From JBIOUF01 sp044866695 (GTDB lineage: Bacteria > Actinomycetota > Actinomycetes > Propionibacteriales > Nocardioidaceae), in NCBI GenBank assembly GCA_044866695.1, contig JBIOUF010000296.1, positions 1 to 9,461 on the forward strand: a stretch of 9,461 bases of DNA. The letters run 5' to 3'. Shown piece after piece: positions 1 through 5,943 of the stretch. The translations under genes were made by a program, and so were the position numbers. The notes beneath the pieces are model-generated. The model was given only the letters and a program-made list of their open reading frames with translations. It did not search any database and was not told where the DNA came from. Each line of letters opens with the position of its first letter. Positions within the stretch are counted from its first letter, which is position 1.

Positions 1-99
1 GACTACGAGAAGTTCGTTCGCCGGACCACGCGGCGGATTCCTTTCATCCGGCTCACCCCGACTCAGCCGGCACTCCGCGACATGGCAGCGGAGGAACTG

Positions 100-771
100 A
101 TGCCCCGACCTACGGGACGGGGAGGGAGCGGTGCTCGGGCCGATTCTGATCCGCTCATGGACAAGTTCCTGCCGCGCCACGACGTTGACGTGGTCCACGC
201 CGAGGCCTTCGAAGCGCCGGCTGCTGAATGCTACGCAGCTGCGTTGGGACTGGATCTCCTGGAGACACCAGTGGCTCGGATCGCCCTCGGCCTACGCGAT
301 CTCCCGCGGCGCGTGCGGGGGCACTTCAGGACACGAGGAACCGGGACGGCCCTCGAGGAGTCCCGCACCACGTTCCGGCTCAAGGACATGGTCGACCTGG
401 GATGGATCCTCCTCAGTGAAACCCCAGGCGTCGAAACAGTCCTTGGCCAGGTCAGCCGCCCCTGGAAGGCGGTCGCGGACCCCGTCGACCCGCCGACCAC
501 ACCCGAACAGTTCATGAGCTTCCGAGAACCCGGCTTCGCCAAGATCGTGACCAGCCTCCGCGCTGACCCGTATGGGAACAACGCGTCAATGCTGACCATC
601 AGGACCCGCGTCCTGCTCACCGATGACGTGAGCCGCCGCCGGTTCAAGCGCTACTGGCTCCTCGTAGGCCCCGTCAGCTCTCTGATTCGCCACACCGCCT
701 TGCAACGGCTCGCCACACAGCTGCGCCAGCCGCCGCGCGGCGGAGCAACCGACGCTGGGGTCGGAGCCTGA
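100..771 (+). CDS. Conserved hypothetical protein, possibly SRPBCC-like
   Basis: I do not recognise a named function. The body resembles an actinobacterial family recalled from memory, with an N-terminal FLPRHDV-type strand, a central LGQVSRPWK, an FREPGFAK stretch, then TRVLLTDDVSRRRFKRYW and a short terminal helix. The pattern suggests an SRPBCC-like fold, which is inference. There is no signal peptide or membrane helix, so it is probably cytosolic. Three in-frame ATGs compete. ATG 100 is preceded by GGAGG at 90-94 with 5 nt spacing and is used here (223 aa). ATG 157 (204 aa, MDKFLPRHDV) best matches the family N-terminus as I recall it but has no nearby Shine-Dalgarno. ATG 82 has none either. 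The frame is open all the way to base 1, so a longer or fused protein cannot be excluded. Codons ending in A or T are commoner than in the neighbouring genes, a possible sign of different origin. Confidence 0.62.
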   Translation: MPRPTGRGGSGARADSDPLMDKFLPRHDVDVVHAEAFEAPAAECYAAALGLDLLETPVARIALGLRDLPRRVRGHFRTRGTGTALEESRTTFRLKDMVDLGWILLSETPGVETVLGQVSRPWKAVADPVDPPTTPEQFMSFREPGFAKIVTSLRADPYGNNASMLTIRTRVLLTDDVSRRRFKRYWLLVGPVSSLIRHTALQRLATQLRQPPRGGATDAGVGA

Positions 772-778
772 CCCCGGC
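754..778 (+). terminator. Candidate hairpin terminator over the stop codon of the first gene
   Basis: GCTGGGGTC (754-762) pairs with GACCCCGGC (770-778) around a 7-nt loop. The stem is 9 bp with one G-U pair and spans the TGA at 769-771. No U tract follows, which is common for actinobacterial hairpins but lowers certainty. The remaining bases up to 971 contain no gene I can support. Confidence 0.4.
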
Positions 779-941
779 TCGGCGACCGGCCAACGCGGAG
801 TGCTCCTGGGCGAACCGCAAGCTCACCACAAGCCGCTTACAGCAACGCGGCCGCTGCCCGGGGTCAGTTGTCGCCGTCGAAGGCGTCGCACTGCGATGAT
901 CCCCCAGGTGCTGGCGGAAGCCGACGACTTACTGGTGGGGA

Positions 942-962
942 GCCGAGTTCGAACTCTGCGGC
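942..962 (-). terminator. Candidate weak hairpin after glnA
   Basis: Read on the minus strand, 10-33 nt after the glnA stop, GCC and GAG pair with CTC and GGC around a TTCGAA loop, with a 3-nt bulge in the left arm. The core GAGTTCGAACTC (945-956) is a perfect 12-bp palindrome. The position fits a glnA terminator, but the stem is short and there is no U tract. Confidence 0.28.
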
Positions 963-971
963 GAGAAGTGA

Positions 972-2396
972 CTAGATGTCGTAGTAGAGCTCGAACTCAT
1001 GCGGGTGCGGGCGCAGCTGCACGGGCAGGATCTCCATGGTGCGCTTGAAGTCGATCCAGGTCTCGATCAGGTCGGGGGTGAAGACATTGCCCTCGGTGAG
1101 GAAGGAGTGGTCGGCCTCCAGGTTGTCCAGGACCGCGGTCAAGGACGTGGGCACCTGCTCGATCTCGGCCATCTCGTCCGGCGGCAGCTCGTAGATGTCC
1201 TTGTCGACCGGCGCGGGCGGCTCGATCTTGTTCTTGATGCCGTCCAGGCCCGCCAGCAGCAGCGCGGAGAAGGCGAGGTAGGGGTTGGCCGACGGGTCGG
1301 GGCAGCGGAACTCCAGGCGCTTGGCCTTCGGGTTGGTCCCGGTGATCGGGATGCGCACGCACGCGGAGCGGTTGCGCTGGCTGTAGACCAGCGAGATCGG
1401 CGCCTCGAAGCCGGGCACCAGCCGGTGGTAGGAGTTCACGGTCGGGTTGGTGAACGCCAGCAGCGAGGGGGCGTGCTTGAGCATGCCGCCGATGTAGTAG
1501 CGGGCGGTGTCGGACAGGCCGCCGTAGCCGGTCTCGTCGTAGAACAGCGGCTGGCCCTCGTTCCACAGCGACTGGTGGCAGTGCATGCCGGAGCCGTTGT
1601 CGCCGAAGATCGGCTTGGGCATGAACGTGGCGGTCTTGCCGTTGCGCCAGGCGACGTTCTTGACGATGTACTTGAACTTCATCACGTCGTCGGCGGCCTT
1701 GAGCAGCTCGTCGAACTTGTAGTTGATCTCGGCCTGGCCCGCGGTGCCGACCTCGTGGTGGGCCCGCTCGACGTGCAGGCCGGCCCGCTCCAGCTCGATG
1801 ACGATCTGGTCGCGGAGCTCGCCGAAGTGGTCGGTCGGCGCCACCGGGAAGTAGCCGCCCTTGTACTTGACCTTGTAGCCGCGGTTGCCCTTCTCCAGCT
1901 CGTTGCCGGTGTTCCACGCGCCGGCCTCGGAGTCGATCTCGTAGTAGCCGGCGTTCTGCTTGGTCTCGAAGCGCACGTTGTCGAAGACGTAGAACTCCGC
2001 CTCGGGCGCGAAGTACGCCTTGTCCCCGACGCCGGTGCTGGCCAGGTAGGCCATCGCCTTCCGGGCGATGTTGCGCGGGTCGCGGCTGTACGCCTCGCCG
2101 GTCAGCGGGTCGTGGATGAAGAAGTTGACGACCAGGGTCTTGGCGGTGCGGAACGGGTCCAGGTACGCCGTGGTCGGGTCCGGGAACAGCGCCATGTCGG
2201 ACTCGTGGATGGCCTGGAACCCGCGGATGGACGAGCCGTCGAAGTTCAGGCCGTCGTCGAACACGGCCTGGTCGAAGGAGCTGACCGGGACGGTGAAGTG
2301 CTGCATGACGCCGGGAAGGTCGCAGAACCTGACGTCGACCATCTCGACGCCCTGGTCCGTGACGTACTTCAACAGCTCCTCGCTGTTTGCGAACAT
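972..2396 (-). CDS. glnA: Glutamine synthetase, type I (GSI-beta)
   Basis: Cytosolic enzyme that forms glutamine from glutamate, ammonium and ATP, active as a dodecamer in this family. The 474 aa match the usual length (about 470-478). Visible motifs are the beta-Grasp NFDGSSIRGF (51-60), metal-binding PEAEFYVFD (131-139), HHEVGTAGQAEI (213-224), the ATP/metal segment NGSGMHCHQS (267-276), NSYHRLVPGFEAP (321-333) with the flap glutamate E331, and NRSACVRIP (342-350). Tyr402 in DKDIYELPPDE corresponds to E. coli Tyr397, the adenylylation site, so control by GlnE is expected. The start is fixed by AAGGAGG (2401-2407) four bases before ATG. It is transcribed alone, divergently from the RDD gene, behind a GlnR box. 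By synteny it corresponds to M. tuberculosis glnA1. All motifs looked for are intact. Confidence 0.98.
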   Translation of the reverse strand: MFANSEELLKYVTDQGVEMVDVRFCDLPGVMQHFTVPVSSFDQAVFDDGLNFDGSSIRGFQAIHESDMALFPDPTTAYLDPFRTAKTLVVNFFIHDPLTGEAYSRDPRNIARKAMAYLASTGVGDKAYFAPEAEFYVFDNVRFETKQNAGYYEIDSEAGAWNTGNELEKGNRGYKVKYKGGYFPVAPTDHFGELRDQIVIELERAGLHVERAHHEVGTAGQAEINYKFDELLKAADDVMKFKYIVKNVAWRNGKTATFMPKPIFGDNGSGMHCHQSLWNEGQPLFYDETGYGGLSDTARYYIGGMLKHAPSLLAFTNPTVNSYHRLVPGFEAPISLVYSQRNRSACVRIPITGTNPKAKRLEFRCPDPSANPYLAFSALLLAGLDGIKNKIEPPAPVDKDIYELPPDEMAEIEQVPTSLTAVLDNLEADHSFLTEGNVFTPDLIETWIDFKRTMEILPVQLRPHPHEFELYYDI

Positions 2397-2462
2397 TCGT
2401 CCTCCTTGACCGCGGACGGTCGCGTGGGTTGGCGAGTCAGGGCGCGGCGGTGCGCCAGGTGC

Positions 2463-2468
2463 AACCTA
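2463..2468 (-). promoter_or_regulatory. Candidate glnA -10 element
   Basis: Minus-strand TAGGTT fits the actinobacterial TANNNT pattern. It predicts a start near 2456 and a 5' leader of about 60 nt ending in a strong Shine-Dalgarno. No TTGACN hexamer lies 17-18 nt upstream; that position is covered by the GlnR box, as expected for an activator-dependent promoter. The assignment is inferred. Confidence 0.45.
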
Positions 2469-2472
2469 CGGA

Positions 2473-2489
2473 GGGGCAGTTACTGCCCC
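2473..2489. promoter_or_regulatory. 17-bp palindrome in the glnA control region
   Basis: GGGGCAGT-T-ACTGCCCC is a perfect inverted repeat with 8-bp arms and a single central base. The 1-nt centre suits a bound protein dimer better than an RNA hairpin. It overlaps the promoter-proximal GlnR half-site (2479-2483) and the expected -35 region. No known regulator is assigned. Confidence 0.4.
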
Positions 2490-2516
2490 ATATCTCGTTT
2501 GTTTCCGGCATGTAAC
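2479..2516 (-). promoter_or_regulatory. GlnR box (four half-sites) upstream of glnA
   Basis: On the minus strand the order is GTTAC - 6 nt - GAAAC - 6 nt - GATAT - 6 nt - GTAAC. This is the exact 5-6-5-6-5-6-5 spacing of the actinobacterial GlnR consensus gTnAc-n6-GaAAc repeated twice. The first pair is perfect and the second degenerate. The box centre (about 2497) lies about 41 nt before the inferred start site, a normal activator position. GlnR is the OmpR-family nitrogen regulator known to act on glnA in Streptomyces and mycobacteria, so nitrogen-responsive control of glnA is a firm inference. Confidence 0.8.
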
Positions 2517-2662
2517 AGTGTTGGCCAACCTACTCCGGGGACCCTGCGAGCCGCAGGGCAGGGGGCAGCAGGGACGCCGGGGCCGCGCGGGCCAGCCAGG
2601 CGACGTGCGCGTCCTCCGCGACCAGCCGGTCGACGTCATCGTCGCAACCAGGGCCGCCTGAC

Positions 2663-2668
2663 TAGCCT
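2663..2668 (+). promoter_or_regulatory. Candidate -10 element, leaderless RDD gene
   Basis: TAGCCT lies exactly 7 nt before the GTG at 2676. That places transcription start at or next to the start codon, consistent with a leaderless mRNA. No Shine-Dalgarno is present to offer an alternative. No convincing -35 is visible. Confidence 0.42.
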
Positions 2669-2675
2669 GACCTTC

Positions 2676-3107
2676 GTGAGCGCGGCCGACCCCGCCCGCC
2701 CCGGGCAGGCGTACCCCGGCCAGCGGCTTGGTCTGCCCCCGGACGGTGCCGGCGCCGTGGCGGGCTGGGGACGGCGGATCGCCGCACTGTTCGCCGACTG
2801 GTTCGCCGCCTCCCTGGTGGCCGTCGTGCTGCGGCCGCTCGTCGACGGCGGCCGGCTGTGGGAGCAGTTCGGTCCCCTCGTCGTGTTCTGGCTCGAGGCC
2901 ACCGTGCTCACCGCGCTGGTCGGCGGGTCGTTCGGGCAGCTGCTGCTGCGGGTCGCGGTGGTCCGGCTGGCCGGCCGCCCGCCGTCCCTCGGCGCCGCCG
3001 CCCTGCGCACCTTCCTGGTCTGTCTGGTCGTCCCGCCGCTGGTGTTCAACCGCGACAACCGCGGGCTGCACGACCTCGCCGTCGGCACGGTCGCGGTCCG
3101 GCGCTGA
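2676..3107 (+). CDS. RDD family membrane protein
   Basis: Small inner-membrane protein of 143 aa whose family function is not settled. The RDD signature is present: WGRRIAALFADW holds the Arg (R34) and first Asp (D41) at the start of the first membrane helix, and NRDNRGLHDLAVGT holds the last Asp (D133). Hydrophobic segments lie near 38-56, 66-84 and 105-124, as is usual. A Pro/Gly-rich cytosolic stretch of about 25 residues precedes them. The GTG start is chosen because homology begins soon after it and because of the TAGCCT-7 nt-GTG geometry; the frame is open much further upstream, but that part lies antisense to glnA. By position it matches the RDD gene beside glnA1 in M. tuberculosis (Rv2219A). 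It is followed after 64 nt by a lipoprotein gene on the same strand. Confidence 0.85.
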   Translation: MSAADPARPGQAYPGQRLGLPPDGAGAVAGWGRRIAALFADWFAASLVAVVLRPLVDGGRLWEQFGPLVVFWLEATVLTALVGGSFGQLLLRVAVVRLAGRPPSLGAAALRTFLVCLVVPPLVFNRDNRGLHDLAVGTVAVRR

Positions 3108-3132
3108 GCGGGCTTCGGCGGCGTACGGCGGC

Positions 3133-3163
3133 TACCCTGGTCCGGCCCGGACCGGCACCAGGG
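3133..3163 (+). promoter_or_regulatory. Candidate lipoprotein promoter with nested palindromes
   Basis: TACCCT (3133-3138) is a possible -10 element. GGTCCGG-C-CCGGACC (3139-3153) is a perfect inverted repeat covering the predicted start point. CCCTGGT (3135-3141) can also pair with ACCAGGG (3157-3163), which enters the Shine-Dalgarno AGGGGGA (3160-3166). Which structure matters depends on the true transcript start. Confidence 0.33.
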
Positions 3164-3171
3164 GGAATCTC

Positions 3172-3975
3172 ATGTCGCACCGCACCGTCCGCTCCGTCGT
3201 CGCCGGCGCGGCGTCGGCCGCTCTGCTCCTGCCCGTCGCGGGCTGCGGCGGCGGCGAGGACTCTCCATCCGCGTCGGGCTCACCGAGCGCGTCGGCGAGC
3301 CCTTCGGACAGCGCGTCGGAGAGCGCCTCCGGGGACGTCGACCCCCAGGAGCTGCTGGACGCGATGAAGGCGGCGTACGACGACAACCGCACCGTGCACT
3401 TCACGATGCGGACCGCGAAGGTGCTCTCCGCCGAGGGCAGCCTCGCCTACGTCGACGACGGGGTGTCCATGGACATGACCATGTCGATGCCCTCGGCCGG
3501 CATGAGGGACCTGCGGATGCTCCTGGTTGACGGGAGGGCCTACCTGTCCATCCCGGGCCAGACGCCGAAGGGCAAGCTGATGGTGGTCGACTCCACGGTG
3601 CCGGGGATGAAGGACCTGCTGTCCCAGACCGAGAACATGGGTCCGCAGGGCACCTTCGACGCCTTCGAGGCGGGCCTGGAGAAGGTCGAGCTGGTCGGTG
3701 AGGAGCAGGCCGGGGGAGAGCAGCTGCGGCACTACCGGCTGACCGTCGACACGCAGGCCGCGATGAAGGCCCAGGGCACCGACCCGCAGGCCGCGGCGGG
3801 CCTGCCGGCCACGCTGACCTACGACATGTGGCTGGACGAGGAGGACCTCATGCGCAAGATCGTCTTCGAGCTGGCCGGCAGCACCACCACGATGACGATG
3901 GACCGCTGGGGCGAGGACGTGGAGATTCGCAGGCCCGACCCCGCCGAGGTCGTCCGGATGCAGGCCGCCGGCTGA
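3172..3975 (+). CDS. LppX/LprG-like secreted lipoprotein
   Basis: Predicted lipoprotein of 267 aa. The first 25 residues are a type II signal peptide: basic start, hydrophobic core, then lipobox VAGC with lipidated Cys25. A Ser/Ala/Pro linker (about 26-54) leads to a single domain (about 55-260) with repeated amphipathic strands such as MSMDMTMSMPSAGM, YRLTVDTQAAM and LTYDMWLDEEDLMRKIVFEL. This resembles the LppX_LprAFG (DUF1396) group, a LolA-like half-barrel that carries lipids at the outer face of the membrane; the assignment is by pattern and the ligand is unknown. The start is supported by AGGGGGA at 3160-3166, 5 nt before ATG. It lies 64 nt after the RDD gene and could be cotranscribed or use its own TACCCT promoter. 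I do not recall it as part of this neighbourhood in M. tuberculosis. Confidence 0.8.
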   Translation: MSHRTVRSVVAGAASAALLLPVAGCGGGEDSPSASGSPSASASPSDSASESASGDVDPQELLDAMKAAYDDNRTVHFTMRTAKVLSAEGSLAYVDDGVSMDMTMSMPSAGMRDLRMLLVDGRAYLSIPGQTPKGKLMVVDSTVPGMKDLLSQTENMGPQGTFDAFEAGLEKVELVGEEQAGGEQLRHYRLTVDTQAAMKAQGTDPQAAAGLPATLTYDMWLDEEDLMRKIVFELAGSTTTMTMDRWGEDVEIRRPDPAEVVRMQAAG

Positions 3976-4021
3976 CGGCTGCGCCACCGGAACCCACTCG
4001 CTCGGATGGAGCCCCCGCCGC

Positions 4022-4095
4022 TGGTTGAGGTGCGCCCTTCGAGACGGACTCCTTCGTCGCCCTCCTCAGGAGCCGCGGAGCGAGCCTCGAAACCA
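4022..4095. repeat. REP-like intergenic palindromic element, apparently composite
   Basis: The ends form an imperfect inverted repeat: TGGTTGAGG (4022-4030) against CCTCGAAACCA (4085-4095), which reads TGGTTTCGAGG on the other strand. Inside are TTCGAGACGG (4039-4048) and CTCCT-C-AGGAG. I recall TGGTTTCGAG...CCTCAACCA elements scattered between genes in Nocardioides-type genomes. This copy looks like two such elements joined end to end, one about 4022-4048 and one about 4060-4095. It lies between two convergent genes and may help end transcription. Confidence 0.55.
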
Positions 4096-4133
4096 AGGCG
4101 CCAGACCGACCAAGACTGCCGGCCATCCAAGAC

Positions 4134-4187
4134 TGACGGCTCGGCCGACCAGGATTGACGGCTCGGCCGACCAGGATTGACGGGTCG
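4134..4187. repeat. 22-bp tandem repeat, two perfect units plus a partial
   Basis: Two identical 22-bp units (4134-4155 and 4156-4177) begin TGACGGCTCGG and end GACCAGGAT. A diverged third start (TGACGGGTCG) follows at 4178-4187. Each unit contains the palindrome TCGGCCGA. Degenerate relatives (GACCAAGACTG, ATCCAAGACTG) occur just upstream at about 4107-4135, so the array may once have been longer. It ends about 10 bases beyond the DUF4191 stop codon. Confidence 0.8.
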
Positions 4188-4196
4188 CGGGAGGCC

Positions 4197-4892
4197 TCAG
4201 CGTCCCCTGAGGTTGCCCCGGTAGCCCTTCATGCTGGTCGGCACCGGTCCCTTCGGGATCGGGATCGCCGACCGCTGGGCGTCCAGGGCCTTGAGCCGCT
4301 GCAGCACGTCGGTCATCTCCGCTGGCTTGATGCTGCGGCCCAGCTTCGAGATGTGCTTGACCAGCTTCGAGAGCCGCACCTCGCCCTCGCCGTAGCCGAC
4401 GACCACCTCGTGGATCGGCGTGTCGGCGGCAACCCGCTGGTGCTTGACCCGCTCACTGCCCATCAGGTTGCGCAGCCGTCCCGGGTTGCCCTCGCCGACC
4501 AGCACGATCCCGGGGGGGCCGACGACGCGGTGCACGACGTCTTGCTGCTTGTTGAACGCGATCGCGGGATCGGTCCGCCATCCGCGCTTGAGCATGGACA
4601 GCGCCGCGGCGGCGGCCCCGGGCCGGCCCTCCATGGCGGCGTACTGCGCCTTCTGCGCGCGCCGGCTGAACACGACCAGCGTCACGAGCAGCCCGATCAG
4701 CACGCCGGTCACGATGTCCATGACCAGCCAGGCGGGCGGGAGCAACGACAACAGCGCGGTGCCGACCGCGGCGGCGAACACGAAGACGGCGAGCAGCACC
4801 CAGGTGATCTTCGGGTCGGCCTGCTTGGTGACCTGGTAGGCGTAGACGAAGTTCTGGCGGCGGCTCGGCTTGTCTCGTGTCGCGTCGGCCAT
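4197..4892 (-). CDS. DUF4191 domain-containing membrane protein
   Basis: Actinobacterial membrane protein of unknown function, 231 aa. A basic N-terminus (1-28) is followed by two membrane helices (about 29-51 and 55-75), an RRAQKAQYAAMEGRPGAAAAAL segment and a soluble C-terminal domain with VVGPPGIVLVGEG and a basic C-terminus (KGYRGNLRGR). This matches DUF4191, regularly found next to lipA (Rv2219 beside lipA in M. tuberculosis). The start is uncertain. ATG 4892 is used, with AGAAGGA about 13 nt upstream. ATG 4928 would add 12 residues (MPLSKKKDRRTV) and sits 2 nt after the lipA stop, but has no Shine-Dalgarno. Either way it is very likely cotranscribed with and translated after lipA. A run of seven G (4512-4518) lies within the gene, but the frame is intact. 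Confidence 0.9.
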   Translation of the reverse strand: MADATRDKPSRRQNFVYAYQVTKQADPKITWVLLAVFVFAAAVGTALLSLLPPAWLVMDIVTGVLIGLLVTLVVFSRRAQKAQYAAMEGRPGAAAAALSMLKRGWRTDPAIAFNKQQDVVHRVVGPPGIVLVGEGNPGRLRNLMGSERVKHQRVAADTPIHEVVVGYGEGEVRLSKLVKHISKLGRSIKPAEMTDVLQRLKALDAQRSAIPIPKGPVPTSMKGYRGNLRGR

Positions 4893-4930
4893 GACGGTTC
4901 TTCGGTCCTTCTTCTTCGAGAGGGGCATGG

Positions 4931-5887
4931 CTATCGGGCGCCGGGGCCGGCCAGGGCCCGGCGGTCGACGGCCTGGGCGTAGAGGCGTCCGGCACGGTAC
5001 GACGAGCGCACCAGCGGTCCGGACAGGACGCCGGCGAAGCCGACCTCCTGCGCCTCGGTGGCGAGCTCGACGAACTCCTCCGGACGCACCCACCGCTCGA
5101 CCGGATGATGCCGCGGGCTGGGCCGCAGGTACTGCGTGAGCGTCACCAGGTCGCAGCCGGCGTCGTGCAGGTCCACGAGCGCCTGCGACACCTCGGCCCG
5201 GGTCTCGCCGAGGCCGAGGATCAGGTTGGACTTGGTGACCAGGCCGGCGGCCCGGGCGGCGGTCAGCACGCCCAGGGACCGGTCGTAGCGGAACGCCGGA
5301 CGGATCCGCCGGAAGATCCGCGGCACCGTCTCCAGGTTGTGCGCGAGCACCTCCGGGCGGGAGTCGAAGACCTCCGCGAGCAGGCCGGGCTCGCCGTTGA
5401 AGTCGGGGACCAGGTTCTCCACCCCGGTGCCCGGGTTGAGCGCGTGGATGGCCCGGACCGTCTCGGCGTACAGCCAGGCGCCGCCGTCGGGCAGGTCGTC
5501 GCGGGCGACGCCGGTGATCGTCGCGTAGCGCAGGCCCATCGACCGGACCGACTCCGCCACCCGCCGAGGCTCGTCGCGGTCCAGCGCGGCCGGCCTGCCG
5601 GTGTCGATCTGGCAGAAGTCGCAGCGGCGGGTGCACTGGTCGCCGCCGATCAGGAAGGTGGCCTCGCGGTCCTCCCAGCACTCGTAGATGTTCGGGCAGC
5701 CGGCCTCCTGGCAGACCGTGTGCAGGCCCTCCTCCTGGACCAGCCGCTGCAGCGCGGTGTACTCCGGCCCCATCCGCGCCCGGGTCTTGATCCACGGGGG
5801 CTTGCGCTCGATGGGGGTGCTCGCGTTGCGGACCTCGAGCCGCAGCAGCCGGCGACCCTGCGGGTCGGAGGGGTGGGGGTGGCTCAC
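4931..5887 (-). CDS. lipA: Lipoyl synthase (radical SAM)
   Basis: Inserts two sulfurs into protein-bound octanoyl groups, the last step in making lipoyl cofactors of pyruvate and 2-oxoglutarate dehydrogenases and the glycine cleavage H protein. The protein is 318 aa, as usual. The auxiliary cluster ligands are C59, C64 and C70 (CX4CX5C, CQEAGCPNIYEC). The radical SAM ligands are C85, C89 and C92 (CTRRCDFC). The C-terminal RSSY (294-297) supplies the conserved serine ligand. PPWIKTRARMGPEY, TGVARDDLPDGGA and YLRPSPRHHPVERW are typical. GTG 5887 is chosen because a TACGAT lies 7 nt upstream and no Shine-Dalgarno exists; the nearby ATG 5896 overlaps that motif and would add three residues. Same strand as lipB, but separated from it by an ABC transporter pair. 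Confidence 0.96.
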   Translation of the reverse strand: MSHPHPSDPQGRRLLRLEVRNASTPIERKPPWIKTRARMGPEYTALQRLVQEEGLHTVCQEAGCPNIYECWEDREATFLIGGDQCTRRCDFCQIDTGRPAALDRDEPRRVAESVRSMGLRYATITGVARDDLPDGGAWLYAETVRAIHALNPGTGVENLVPDFNGEPGLLAEVFDSRPEVLAHNLETVPRIFRRIRPAFRYDRSLGVLTAARAAGLVTKSNLILGLGETRAEVSQALVDLHDAGCDLVTLTQYLRPSPRHHPVERWVRPEEFVELATEAQEVGFAGVLSGPLVRSSYRAGRLYAQAVDRRALAGPGAR

Positions 5888-5894
5888 GCCGGTC

Positions 5895-5900
5895 ATCGTA
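5895..5900 (-). promoter_or_regulatory. Candidate internal promoter -10 for leaderless lipA
   Basis: Minus-strand TACGAT is separated by exactly 7 nt (GACCGGC) from the GTG at 5887. A start at or beside the GTG would make a leaderless lipA transcript separate from the ABC operon. There is no clear -35. If this is real, the ATG at 5896 cannot be the start for that transcript. Confidence 0.4.
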
Positions 5901-5943
5901 CGCCGGGCGACGAGACGGTCCCTGGCCCTGCTCGGGCTCCGGC

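Noticed and set aside
941..962. GTTCGAAC resembling a tRNA T-loop
   Set aside because: No acceptor, D or anticodon arms can be drawn upstream. The motif is a plain palindrome beside the glnA stop.
800..1048. 82-codon plus-strand frame after the first gene
   Set aside because: Arg/Ala-rich composition, no ribosome site, no family resemblance, and the 3' part is antisense to glnA.
999..2675. Long plus-strand open frame running from inside glnA into the RDD gene
   Set aside because: It is antisense to the unmistakable glnA and consists of low-complexity Val/Gly/Leu/Arg sequence. Only the part after GTG 2676 shows a real family (RDD).
4107..4187. Possible CRISPR array
   Set aside because: The units are directly adjacent with no unique spacers, and no cas genes are present.
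4512..4518. Run of seven G in the DUF4191 gene as a possible phase-variable tract
   Set aside because: Length is within what 70%+ GC coding sequence gives by chance, the frame is intact, and the protein family gives no reason for switching.
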